Shown: positions 54,946 through 63,903 of the stretch, in pieces | How positions within the stretch are numbered: position 1 is the stretch's first letter | How the letters are laid out: each line of letters starts with the position of its first letter | NCBI RefSeq assembly: GCF_029542625.1 | Contig: NZ_CP120733.1 | Span: 2,480,001 to 2,544,000, forward strand | DNA: 64,000 nucleotides | DNA from: Tepidibacter hydrothermalis | GTDB taxonomy: Bacteria > Bacillota > Clostridia > Peptostreptococcales > Peptostreptococcaceae | Direction: 5' to 3' | Notes under the pieces: generated by a model | What the model was told of the DNA's origin: nothing | The model's input: the letters and a program-made list of their open reading frames with translations, nothing else | The model's database searches: none | Program-made: the position numbers and the translations under genes

Positions 54946-55827
54946 CTATTCTATGTTTTGAATTTGCTCCCTAATTTTCTCTAATTCGCTTTTTATTTCA
55001 ACTACAAGCTCAGTTATTTTTAAATCTGAAGACTTAGAGCCTATTGTGTTTACTTCTCTATTCATTTCTTGAATTAGGAAATCTATTTTTCTACCTATTA
55101 AATCATTTAAGTCTATATTTTTTTCAATCTGTTTTATATGGCTTTTAAATCTAACTAGTTCTTCTGTTATGCTGCTTTTATCAGCATAGATAGCAACTTC
55201 TTGTGATAGTCTAGTTTCATCTATTTCAATAGAATCCTTAAGCAATTCTTTTATCCTATTTTCTAGCTTATCCTTATATTCAGCAACTACATTATATGAA
55301 TTTTTTTCTATTTCATCAATACATTTTTCTAAAAGATTGCATCTTGATTTAATATCTTGTGCAAGTCTTTCACCTTCTACCTCTCTCATATCTTTCAAGT
55401 TTATAAGAGCATTTTCAACTGCTTGCTTTAAGCAGTTCCATGTAGCTTTTTCATCATCTTCTTTTTCTTCTATTTTTATTACTTCTGGGAATTTAGCTAT
55501 GCTCATAACAGATATATCGTCTTTTACATCAAACTCACTCTTTATTTTCATAAGTTCGTTATAATACTGCGCTGCAAGATTAGAGTCTAGCTTCAAATTA
55601 ACATCAGATTCTCCTATTATTTCGTATCTTACAAATATATCCACTCTACCTCTTTTTACATAATTTTTTGCAAGTTTTCTTACATTTTCTTCTAAGAAAG
55701 ATATTTTTCTTGGAATTTTAACACTTATATCTGTATACTTATGATTTACACTTTTAGCTTCAATAGTAAAATTAAATTTTTCATTACTATTTTCGCCTCT
55801 ACCAAATCCAGTCATACTAATTGCCAT
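54946..55827 (-). CDS. yicC: YicC/YloC family endoribonuclease
   Basis: 293 residues. MTGFGRGE at the start and [17 protein letters not shown] near the end are the family hallmarks. YicC proteins are metal-dependent endoribonucleases active on hairpin RNAs. It starts directly after dapF stops, so the two may be co-expressed. Confidence 0.94.
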   Translation of the reverse strand: MAISMTGFGRGENSNEKFNFTIEAKSVNHKYTDISVKIPRKISFLEENVRKLAKNYVKRGRVDIFVRYEIIGESDVNLKLDSNLAAQYYNELMKIKSEFDVKDDISVMSIAKFPEVIKIEEKEDDEKATWNCLKQAVENALINLKDMREVEGERLAQDIKSRCNLLEKCIDEIEKNSYNVVAEYKDKLENRIKELLKDSIEIDETRLSQEVAIYADKSSITEELVRFKSHIKQIEKNIDLNDLIGRKIDFLIQEMNREVNTIGSKSSDLKITELVVEIKSELEKIREQIQNIE

Positions 55828-56661
55828 TTAATTAACCTCCAATAATCCTTCGCATATTTTAACAGCAGGTCCATTCATATAAACTGTATCGTCAGTAAGC
55901 TCTATAAATAGCTTTCCACCTTCTGATTCTACATTAACTTTTTGTGATACTAATCCTAAATATCTACATACTGCAACAGATGAACATATTCCTGTTCCAC
56001 ATGCAAGTGTATATCCACAACCTCTTTCCCAAGTAAACACTTTTATATTATCTTCATCAATAACTTGAACAAAATTTACATTAGTTTTTTGAGGAAAGAT
56101 ATCTAACTTTTCGATTTTTGGACCATAATTTAATATGAATTCTTTATCTATTTTATCTACAAATACCACGGTATGAGGTACTCCTATTAATATAGATGAT
56201 ATATTGATACTCATACCATTTATATCTACTTTTTCATTGATAAAAATATCCTTGTTAGTAATTACAGGTACAGCCTTTGGATCAAAGTTTACTTTTCCCA
56301 TATCTACTTTTATACTTTTTATTTCATTGTCTTTAAGTTCTATTTTAATATACTTTATTCCATCTAGGGTTTTTACTGTAAACTCTGTTTTATCTACAAG
56401 TTTATTATCATATATGAATTTTGAAAAACATCTTATTCCATTTCCACACATAGCACCTATTGAACCATCTGAATTATAGTAAACCATTTGAGCATCTGCA
56501 TCATCTGGTTTTTTATAAACTAAAATTCCATCTGCCCCTATTCCAAAATGTCTGTGGCAAACATGTTTTGCAAATTTAGAATAATCATTTATAAAATATT
56601 GTTCCCCATCTACTGCTATAAAATCATTTCCAGCTCCATGTAATTTCCAAAATTTAATCAT
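55828..56661 (-). CDS. dapF: Diaminopimelate epimerase
   Basis: 277 residues. The two catalytic cysteines are in MCGNGIRC and ACGTGICSS. It turns LL- into meso-diaminopimelate for lysine and peptidoglycan. It is the first gene of the long minus-strand block; its 5' side carries a conspicuous hairpin. Confidence 0.97.
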   Translation of the reverse strand: MIKFWKLHGAGNDFIAVDGEQYFINDYSKFAKHVCHRHFGIGADGILVYKKPDDADAQMVYYNSDGSIGAMCGNGIRCFSKFIYDNKLVDKTEFTVKTLDGIKYIKIELKDNEIKSIKVDMGKVNFDPKAVPVITNKDIFINEKVDINGMSINISSILIGVPHTVVFVDKIDKEFILNYGPKIEKLDIFPQKTNVNFVQVIDEDNIKVFTWERGCGYTLACGTGICSSVAVCRYLGLVSQKVNVESEGGKLFIELTDDTVYMNGPAVKICEGLLEVN

Positions 56662-56720
56662 CGAATTTACCCCCTTAAAAAGTTATTATATATTAATTTT
56701 CATTAAAATAAACAAATTAC

Positions 56721-56754
56721 CGTCTAAATATTACGATTTTGTAACATTTAGACG
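56721..56754. promoter_or_regulatory. Hairpin in the dapF-rqcH divergent spacer
   Basis: CGTCTAAAT / ATTTAGACG plus TTAC/GTAA form a 13-bp stem around a 6-nt loop, with no U tract on either strand. It is about 60 bp from dapF and 95 bp from rqcH. It may be an operator or an RNA element in the dapF leader. Confidence 0.45.
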
Positions 56755-56848
56755 ATAATCATACAACTATTAACTTGTATTTGTATAATTTTATGAGATA
56801 TACTAATAAGAGTATATATTTAAATAAACATGAAGGCGAGGTATTATA

Positions 56849-58657
56849 ATGGCATTAGATGGATTAGTTATAAATTCATTAGTTAAAGAACTTTCATCTC
56901 AATTAGTAGATGGTAAAATAGATAAGATATATCAACCTGAAGACGATGAACTTCTTTTTAATATAAGAAGTAACAATACTAATTATAAATTATTGATAAG
57001 TGCTAACAGCTCAAACCCTAGAGTTTACACTACAAACTCTCATAACAAAAAAAATCCTATAAAAGCACCCCTGTTTTGTATGCTCCTTAGAAAACATATA
57101 CAAAACGGAAGAATAATAAAAATAGAGCAGCCCGGTTTTGAAAGAATAATAAAAATAACTATAGAATCTTTAGATGAACTTAAAATAAGAAAATCAAAAG
57201 ATTTAATAATAGAGATAATGGGAAGACATAGCAATATAATACTAGTAGATAATGAAGAAAATAAAGTACTTGATTCTATTAAAAGAGTACCACTTAGTGT
57301 AAGCAGATATAGACAAGTTCTTCCAGGTCAAAAATACATAAATCCACCATCTCAAAATAAACTAAATCCAGTGAATACTATAGATGAAAAAACATTTATT
57401 GACACACTTTTAAATTCTTCTAAACCTGAATTATATAAATCAATCTATTCTTCATTTGAGGGTATTAGTCCTGTTGTGGCTAAAGAAATTTGTATTAGAG
57501 CTAAGTTAGATATGGATATTAATATAAACCACATGAACAAAAATGATTTCGCATCACTATATGAAATCTTCAATAGATTGTTTAACCAAATAAAAAATAA
57601 TATTTTCTTTCCTTGTATAGCTATTGATAAAAGATTAAATAAGATTATAGATTTTAGTTGTATAAAGCTTACGATGTTTAATCATTATTCTTTTATAGAA
57701 AATGATAGTATTAATGTTATACTTGAAACTTATTATCTAGAAAAAGATGTTAAAGAAAGAATACATCAAAAATCTCAAAGTCTTAGAAAAAGTATCTCTA
57801 ATAAATTAGACAGACTATACAAAAAATCTAAAAAACAAAATGAAGAATTATTAGAATCTAAAAATGCAGATAAATATAAGATAAATGGTGAACTTATAAC
57901 CGCTTATATATATATGATACAAAAGGGCATGGATGAAGTTGAAGTGGCTAATTTTTATAATCCTAATAGTGAGAATGTAACTATAAGACTAGACAAGAGA
58001 CTTACTCCTTCTGAAAACGCTCAGAAATATTTTAAAAAATACAACAAGCTTAAACATGCTTTAATTGAAATAACTGAGCAACTTAAAATAACTCAAGAAG
58101 AAATAAACTATCTTGAAAATATAATGTTAAGTATAACGAACTGTGAAAGTATAGATGAACTAGATGAAATAAAAGAAGAGCTTATTAAAGTAGGTTATGT
58201 AAAAGGAAAAGTTAAAGATAAAGGTAAAAAAAATAAAGAAAAAAATATTTTAAAAACTGCTCCTTACGAGTTCTTATCTTCAGATGGATTTAAAGTATTC
58301 GTTGGTAAGAACAACAAACAAAATGATTATTTAACTTTAAAAATGGCTACAAACAACGATATGTGGCTTCATACTAAGGACATACCAGGATCTCATGTTA
58401 TCATAAGGTCTGAAGGTGGAGAGATTCCTGAATCTACTATATTTGAAGCTGCGATGCTTGCTGCTTATTACAGCAAAGGTAAAATGTCTTCTAAGGTTCC
58501 TGTTGATTATACATTGAAGAAAAATGTTAAAAAACCTAGTGGAGCAAAACCAGGAATGGTTATTTATGAGACTAATAGTACTATGTATGTAACTCCTCTT
58601 GAGGAAGAAATAGTTAAAATACAAAATCATGTTGAAATAGCTTCTGAGGATAATTAA
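56849..58657 (+). CDS. rqcH: Rqc2 homologue RqcH (ribosome quality control)
   Basis: 602 residues. NFACT-N domain (MALDGLVINSLVKELS...KIDKIYQPEDDELLF), a central coiled coil (about 300-345 and 400-440) and NFACT-R (NDMWLHTKDIPGSHVIIRSEGG). RqcH binds obstructed 50S subunits and adds alanine tails that mark the nascent chain for decay. Homologues were first named fibronectin-binding proteins. GGCGAGG lies before the ATG. Confidence 0.95.
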   Translation: MALDGLVINSLVKELSSQLVDGKIDKIYQPEDDELLFNIRSNNTNYKLLISANSSNPRVYTTNSHNKKNPIKAPLFCMLLRKHIQNGRIIKIEQPGFERIIKITIESLDELKIRKSKDLIIEIMGRHSNIILVDNEENKVLDSIKRVPLSVSRYRQVLPGQKYINPPSQNKLNPVNTIDEKTFIDTLLNSSKPELYKSIYSSFEGISPVVAKEICIRAKLDMDININHMNKNDFASLYEIFNRLFNQIKNNIFFPCIAIDKRLNKIIDFSCIKLTMFNHYSFIENDSINVILETYYLEKDVKERIHQKSQSLRKSISNKLDRLYKKSKKQNEELLESKNADKYKINGELITAYIYMIQKGMDEVEVANFYNPNSENVTIRLDKRLTPSENAQKYFKKYNKLKHALIEITEQLKITQEEINYLENIMLSITNCESIDELDEIKEELIKVGYVKGKVKDKGKKNKEKNILKTAPYEFLSSDGFKVFVGKNNKQNDYLTLKMATNNDMWLHTKDIPGSHVIIRSEGGEIPESTIFEAAMLAAYYSKGKMSSKVPVDYTLKKNVKKPSGAKPGMVIYETNSTMYVTPLEEEIVKIQNHVEIASEDN

Positions 58658-58680
58658 ATCAAAATCATGTTCTTAATCCC

Positions 58681-58738
58681 AAAATAAATGGCATCAAAAT
58701 ACCGCTTATGCATTAAGTATTTTGATGCCATTTATTTT
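58681..58738. repeat. Dispersed hairpin with ACCGC loop motif (copy 2), rqcH terminator
   Basis: 22-bp perfect arms (58681-58702 with 58717-58738) around CGCTTATGCATTAA. It shares most bases with 20236-20294. Position 23 bp after the rqcH stop and T-rich ends suggest it works as its terminator. Confidence 0.8.
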
Positions 58739-58947
58739 GTCAATTTTAGTATCTAACTAACTCCTATAATCATATATTTTCACATTAAAATACCACTTTT
58801 TAAATTCTATTCCTTTATACGGATTTTTTGTATATCATTTATATTTTTGTATATTATTCTCTAAATTCAGAATTTTCTTTACTTCCTTTGTATTTTGTTG
58901 TTATAATATATTTTCCTAATATATTTATTGTAGAAAGGATGGTTATT

Positions 58948-59430
58948 ATGATTGAATTATTCTTAGCTTCTTTATTTTCAGCGATTATAGCCTTTACTTG
59001 GTCTAATATAAGCTCTTTAGGAGGAATATTTATATGGGTAGGTTTTGCTGGTTGGACTAGTTTTTGTATAACAGATGAAACCGATTCCATCAAAAAGATG
59101 ATTAAATCCTATTCATGTAACTTAAGTGGTATATTTTGGGCAACTGTTACAATTTATATAAGCTCTTTAATAGATGTTCCTATAGTTACAAACCTACTTA
59201 CATGCGGAGTAGCAACATTTGCATTAATTTATCAATCTAGATTTAAGATATTTTCATGTGTACCTTGTAATTTTATAGGTTGCTTCATAACATTTGCCTT
59301 AAACGGAGATTTCAAAATGGCAGCTATAGGATTATTATGTGGTGCTATTTTAGGTTATATATCTGATAAGACTAGTCTTTTGGTTACTAAAATAAAAAGT
59401 TCTGATTCAGCCATGGAAAAAGTTTCTTAA
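58948..59430 (+). CDS. DUF1097 family membrane protein
   Basis: 160 residues from MIELFLASLFSAIIAFTWS, with AAAGGAT about 8 nt upstream; a 40-residue longer frame runs into the promoter area and was rejected. Five or six short membrane helices with FAGWTSFCI, SGIFWATV and CVPCNFIGCFITFA segments, which resemble DUF1097 (YcdZ-like) proteins. Function unknown; possibly a small-molecule permease. A TTTACT/TATAAT promoter may lie near 58877-58906. Confidence 0.75.
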   Translation: MIELFLASLFSAIIAFTWSNISSLGGIFIWVGFAGWTSFCITDETDSIKKMIKSYSCNLSGIFWATVTIYISSLIDVPIVTNLLTCGVATFALIYQSRFKIFSCVPCNFIGCFITFALNGDFKMAAIGLLCGAILGYISDKTSLLVTKIKSSDSAMEKVS

Positions 59431-59463
59431 AGTTTGCATATTATAAAAATAATAATAAAATCA

Positions 59464-59509
59464 AAAAGTAGTTACCTAGATTTCATTTGTATGAAATTTA
59501 AGTAACTAC
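59464..59509 (-). terminator. Terminator of the membrane HTH gene, repeated hairpin family
   Basis: GTAGTTACCTAGATTTCATT and its partner arm ending AAGTAACTAC. On the minus strand it is followed by TTTTTGATTTT. It matches 20568-20615 at about four bases in five. Confidence 0.8.
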
Positions 59510-59520
59510 AAATATATTTA

Positions 59521-59871
59521 CTATTTGTTATACAGATTATGCTCTATCCATTTATCAATTTGTTTCTTACTATAATACCTTCTACCATTTAAATCTATAT
59601 ATTCAATAAATGTATTACTTGAATAGACACTTACGCCTTCTCTTTCATCTCTTTCTTTTTCTAGAATCACCCTAAAATCCGGTACCGATATTTTAAGATA
59701 TTCTGCGGTTTCTTCCATGGACAGTAGTTCAGATGTAATAACTTCTTTATTAACATCATGTTTAGATAAATTAGATATTTTTACTACATTCCCAATGTAA
59801 ATGCTACTAAAAATTATTGAAAAAGATAATAATAACGATGATATAAGCATATATTTATTTTCTTTGATAAT
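59521..59871 (-). CDS. Membrane-anchored helix-turn-helix protein with a non-standard start
   Basis: At least 109 residues. A hydrophobic N terminus (LISSLLLSFSIIFSSIYIG) is followed by a MerR/excisionase-like helix-turn-helix (LSMEETAEYLKISVPDFRVILEK) and RRYYSKKQIDKWIEHNL. The first ATG (59850) lies 25 nt from the strong AAGGAGG at 59876-59882, too far. In-frame ATT (59871) or ATC (59868) codons lie 4-7 nt from it and would add IKENKY, a normal positive end before the helix. An ATT or ATC start is therefore likely. Function unknown. Confidence 0.6.
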   Translation of the reverse strand: MIKENKYMLISSLLLSFSIIFSSIYIGNVVKISNLSKHDVNKEVITSELLSMEETAEYLKISVPDFRVILEKERDEREGVSVYSSNTFIEYIDLNGRRYYSKKQIDKWIEHNLYNK

Positions 59872-59983
59872 ATCTCCTCCTTCACATGAAATACATTACA
59901 ATTATATCATAAATCACCTTTTTCTAATTTGTATTATACATATCGTAAATATAAATCACACAAACTCTAAGTGCTCAAATTCA

Positions 59984-60184
59984 AAAATGAGGGTCATTAA
60001 AATGTTAGCTACTTTTGGTTAACCTTTTACCATAAAACTTAGATTGTGACGTTTAAATATCCGTTAAAAAACTTTTTTGTCTGACCATAGGGAGTTTAAA
60101 AAGTTTTAGGATATTTAATAAGACACAACCTTTAGTTTTATTAAAAGGTTGACTAAGTAGCGGTATTTCAATGCCCCTCATTTT
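59984..60184 (+). ncRNA. Rod-shaped structured RNA candidate, copy 2
   Basis: 201 nt with the same plan as 20354-20552. Outer helix AAAATGAGGG/CCCTCATTTT, then CATT/AATG, GCTACTT/AAGTAGC, GTTAACCTTTTA/TAAAAGGTTGAC, TAAAACT/AGTTTTA with the same T-T mismatch, TTGTG/CACAA, TTAAATATCC/GGATATTTAA and AAAACTTTTT/AAAAAGTTTT. The 20-nt end loop TGTCTGACCATAGGGAGTTT is identical to copy 1. CGTTTAA, CGTTAA and AATAAGA in the internal loops are also kept. It lies beyond the uraA terminator in a 411-bp gene-free gap. No clear promoter was found. Confidence 0.6.
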
Positions 60185-60230
60185 CCGCTCAACCGCAATT
60201 AAAAAAAGAATATAATTTCCTATTCGTTAT

Positions 60231-60268
60231 AAAAAATAGCTACCTATAAAATATAGGTAGCTATTTTA
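60231..60268 (-). terminator. Terminator after uraA
   Basis: 15-bp stem AAAATAGCTACCTAT with complement, A and T tracts on both sides, 15 bp after the uraA stop. Confidence 0.88.
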
Positions 60269-60282
60269 AATTTATTATATCT

Positions 60283-61551
60283 TTATATAGAATCTCTATT
60301 AAGTACTCTATTTAAAACTATTCCAACTATAGCTGCAAGGCTAAGTCCTGTTATTTTAACCGATTCAGTTACCGGTATTCCTATTGATATTCCTTTACCT
60401 TGAAGATAATTTGTTCCAAATCCTATGATTAGTATAGATGCCATTATTATTAAATTAGATGCTTTAAATTCTATATCGCTATTTTTTACTGTCTTAACTC
60501 CTATTATAGCTATCATAGAGAACAGCATTAAGCTTATTCCACCCATTACTGGTGTTGGTATTGTTCTTAAAAATATTCCAACTTTGCTTATACATCCAAG
60601 CGCTATGGCAAATACAGCTGTTATTCTAAGTATAGATGGATCGTAGTTTTTAGTTATTGCAAGTACTCCTGTATTTTCTCCATATGTTGTATTAGCAGGT
60701 CCTCCTATGAATCCTCCAACTATTGTAGCAAGTCCGTCTCCTATTAATGTTCTATTAAGTCCTGGATTCTTTATAAAATCCTTACCTACAACTGCTCCAT
60801 TAGTTGTTACATCTCCTATATGCTCCATGAACACTGCTAGTACTACTGGTGCTATTATTGCTATTGCTCCTATATCAAACTTAGGTAATGTGAAATTTGG
60901 AACCATAACCCAAGAAGCTTCTTTTATAATATTTATATCTATAAGTCCTAAGCTAAGTGATAGTATATATCCTGTTGCTACAGCTATCAGTATAGAAAGT
61001 TGCTTTATAAATCCTTTTGCGAATAATGTTATTAAAAGTGCAGTAGATAAAGTTGCTATTGCTACTATGAAGTTTCCTGATGCCATTCCAAATGCTACAG
61101 GTATAAGGTTAAGTCCTATTACAACAATCATAGGTCCTGTAACTTGTGCTGGGAAATATTTTTTTACTTTTTCAATTCCAACTGTTTTAACTATTAAAGA
61201 CATAAGTATATATATCATTCCAGCTACTATTATTCCACCTTGTGCATAAGCCAAATCTCCATTATATAATTCTTTAACTGTGATTATTACAGGTATGAAT
61301 GCAAAACTTGATCCTAAAAATACTGGAACCATTCCTTTTGTAACTAAGTGAAATATTAAAGTTCCAAGTCCTGCTGATACTAAAGCTACTGATGGATCAA
61401 ATCCTGTTAAGATAGGTACTAATACTGTTGCTCCAAACATCGCGAATAAATGTTGTATAGCCAGTATAGCTCTTTTTAGATTTTCATTAACTCCTATATT
61501 TTTTTCAACTATAGGTGTTTCAATAGGTGTGTTTAATACTTTCTCTTGCAT
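60283..61551 (-). CDS. uraA: Uracil permease (NCS2 family)
   Basis: 422 residues with about 14 membrane segments. GFIGGPANTTYGENTGVLAITKNYDP is the NCS2 uracil-type signature and AFMEHIGD-like VFMEHIGDV gives the substrate glutamate. It imports uracil with protons. It lies downstream of pyrR with a second PyrR-binding leader, so it is repressed when UMP is plentiful. Confidence 0.94.
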   Translation of the reverse strand: MQEKVLNTPIETPIVEKNIGVNENLKRAILAIQHLFAMFGATVLVPILTGFDPSVALVSAGLGTLIFHLVTKGMVPVFLGSSFAFIPVIITVKELYNGDLAYAQGGIIVAGMIYILMSLIVKTVGIEKVKKYFPAQVTGPMIVVIGLNLIPVAFGMASGNFIVAIATLSTALLITLFAKGFIKQLSILIAVATGYILSLSLGLIDINIIKEASWVMVPNFTLPKFDIGAIAIIAPVVLAVFMEHIGDVTTNGAVVGKDFIKNPGLNRTLIGDGLATIVGGFIGGPANTTYGENTGVLAITKNYDPSILRITAVFAIALGCISKVGIFLRTIPTPVMGGISLMLFSMIAIIGVKTVKNSDIEFKASNLIIMASILIIGFGTNYLQGKGISIGIPVTESVKITGLSLAAIVGIVLNRVLNRDSI

Positions 61552-61558
61552 AAAAATA

Positions 61559-61628
61559 CCTCCTTCATTTTTTTAAGGAGGGAGAATATAATCTCCCCTT
61601 TTCAGCATCTCTGTACTGATTTAAAAGG
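61559..61628 (-). promoter_or_regulatory. PyrR-responsive leader of uraA with ribosome-site hairpin
   Basis: A PyrR-type loop at 61597-61628: CCTTTT...CAG, TACAGAGAT, GCTG, AAAAGG, the same shape as the pyrR leader. Next come GGGGAGA/TCTCCC and a competing CCTCCTT/AAGGAGG hairpin (61559-61581) that hides the uraA ribosome site. Control may thus be at translation. No strong U tract separates it from the gene. Confidence 0.7.
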
Positions 61629-61640
61629 TCAAAACATTAT

Positions 61641-62180
<540 letters not shown>

Positions 62181-62192
62181 TTACACCTCCAT

Positions 62193-62295
62193 AATAAAAA
62201 AACTTCTCACCAATGGCAAGAAGTTATAATACGCATGTAAAACGTAGTTAATCTACGTATAATCCTTGCCAGTCTCTCTGTACTGTAATTAAAGG
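62193..62295 (-). promoter_or_regulatory. PyrR attenuator in the pyrR leader
   Basis: Three exclusive structures are visible on the minus strand. The PyrR-binding loop is 62264-62295 (CCTT...CAGT, ACAGAGAG, ACTG, GC, AAGG). The terminator is 62193-62226 (AACTTCT...AGAAGTT then TTTTTTATT). The antiterminator pairs GGCAAG with CTTGCC and ATACG with CGTAT, using bases of both. This is the classic PyrR mechanism. Confidence 0.93.
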
Positions 62296-62337
62296 TTTGT
62301 TATTCACTTTTTTTAAATTTTATCACCTTAACTTATT

Positions 62338-63246
62338 TTAGTCAAGTATATTTAGAATTCTTTTAAAATGAGGTGGAATATCTGAATTAAATTCCATATA
62401 CTCATTTGTAGTAGGATGTATGAATCCCAACGTTTTAGCGTGAAGCATTTGTCCATTCAATTTAAATTTTGAATTCTTAGGTCCATATACAGGATCTCCT
62501 ACCAATGGATGTCTTTTACTCAACATATGAACTCTTATTTGGTGAGTTCGTCCTGTTTCAAGTTCAGCCTCAACATAAGTATATTTATCGAATCTTTTTA
62601 ATACTTTAAAGTGTGTTACAGCTCTTTTACCACCTTCAACTATTGCCATCTTCAATCTATCAACTGGATGTCTAGCAATAGGTGCATCAACAGTCATAGT
62701 ATCTTCCTTTACTACTCCATAACATATCATGTGATATTTTCTAGTTATACTATGATCCTTCAATTGCTCTGATAAACAATTATGTGCATTGTTATTCTTT
62801 GCTATCATCAAAAGTCCAGATGTGTCCTTGTCTATTCTATGCACTATTCCAGGTCTTATAACTCCATTTATAGAAGATAAATTATCCTTACAATGATACA
62901 GTATAGCATTAACTAATGTTCCAGTATAATTTCCAGGTGCAGGATGAACAACCATTCCAGCAGGCTTGTTTACTACTAGTAAATCATCATCCTCATAAAC
63001 TATCTCTATATCTATATTTTCAGCCTCAACCTCTAATTCTTTTGGCTTAGGTATATTTAAATTTATTTTATCGTTTGTTTTAGTTATATATCTAGGTTTT
63101 TCTTTTTTGTCATTTACCAGTACATTTCCTTCTTTTATAATTTTTTGGATATATGATCTTGACATATTATCAAATTTACCTGATAAAAAAACGTCTAATC
63201 TTACACCTTCATTTTCTTCATTTACATCAAAATTCACTTGTTCCAT
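62338..63246 (-). CDS. rluD: Ribosomal large-subunit pseudouridine synthase (RluD type)
   Basis: 302 residues. An N-terminal S4 RNA-binding domain (VRLDVFLSGKFDNMSRSYIQKIIKEGNVLVN) and a catalytic aspartate in HRIDKDTSGLLMIAKN. It makes pseudouridines in 23S rRNA helix 69 in the reference enzyme; exact sites here are not certain. Common lspA-rluD-pyrR order. Confidence 0.93.
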   Translation of the reverse strand: MEQVNFDVNEENEGVRLDVFLSGKFDNMSRSYIQKIIKEGNVLVNDKKEKPRYITKTNDKINLNIPKPKELEVEAENIDIEIVYEDDDLLVVNKPAGMVVHPAPGNYTGTLVNAILYHCKDNLSSINGVIRPGIVHRIDKDTSGLLMIAKNNNAHNCLSEQLKDHSITRKYHMICYGVVKEDTMTVDAPIARHPVDRLKMAIVEGGKRAVTHFKVLKRFDKYTYVEAELETGRTHQIRVHMLSKRHPLVGDPVYGPKNSKFKLNGQMLHAKTLGFIHPTTNEYMEFNSDIPPHFKRILNILD

Positions 63247-63255
63247 AAAGTCCTC

Positions 63256-63693
63256 CTACTCATGCTCTTTGTCAAATAATATAATATACGAAAGCAGTAT
63301 TCCCCCTATTACAACACATATATCAGCCACATTAAACACAGGCCATACTATAAAGTCAAAAAAATCAACTACAAAATTTAGTCTTATCCTATCTATTACA
63401 TTACCGATAGCTCCTGCTAATATAAGTATTAATGATACTTGATATAATCTACTAATATTTTTATTGGTTTTCAAGTGATATACAATAAATGAAACTACCA
63501 CAATTGCTACCAAAACAAAGAACCATTTTTGATTTTGAAGCATTCCAAATGCTGCCCCTCTATTTTCAACATATGTAAGATTAAATATATTATCTATAAT
63601 AGGTATACTTCCTACCTTTGACAAAAAATTGAGTGCGTAATACTTTGTAATTTGATCTAATAACACTAAGAATATAAATAATGCTATATTCAA
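63256..63693 (-). CDS. lspA: Lipoprotein signal peptidase
   Basis: 145 residues, four membrane helices. NRGAAFGML, the catalytic aspartate in GNVIDRIRLNFVVDFFDF and the second in FNVADICVVIG. It cleaves prolipoproteins after Lgt acts. Followed closely by rluD. Confidence 0.96.
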   Translation of the reverse strand: MNIALFIFLVLLDQITKYYALNFLSKVGSIPIIDNIFNLTYVENRGAAFGMLQNQKWFFVLVAIVVVSFIVYHLKTNKNISRLYQVSLILILAGAIGNVIDRIRLNFVVDFFDFIVWPVFNVADICVVIGGILLSYIILFDKEHE

Positions 63694-63711
63694 TTTAATC
63701 CCCCCCTTATA

Positions 63712-63860
63712 AAGTAAATCTTAATTCAGATGGAGTTTTCCATTCCAACTTAATTTTTAGTTGCGTATTCCGTAATCCAGAAGCTGTTAAGTTCTTCTCT
63801 CCAACCTTAAAAGGATGAATCCTTAGAACTTTTGGCTTTGGGACAATCTCTGTACCCGTA
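63712..63860 (-). repeat. IS605/IStron-like right end, omegaRNA-like (copy B)
   Basis: On the minus strand: CAGAGATTGTCCCAAAGCC, AAAAGTTCTAAGGATTCATC, CTTTTAAGGTTGGAGAGAAG, CAGCTTCTGGAT, and the end CCATCTGAATTAAGATTTAC. It aligns through its whole length with copy A (37583-37725). The 5' part AGAGATTGTCC is reminiscent of the P7 strand of group I introns, as expected of an IStron, but too short to prove it. No coding part remains. Confidence 0.55.
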
Positions 63861-63874
63861 GAATTATATCATAA

Positions 63875-63901
63875 AATGCCATGGATATCATCCATGGCAT
63901 T
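63875..63901 (-). terminator. Hairpin after the DksA/TraR-like gene
   Basis: AATGCCATGGA, loop TATCA, TCCATGGCATT, 2 bp from the stop of the edge gene. Confidence 0.7.
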
Positions 63902-63903
63902 AA

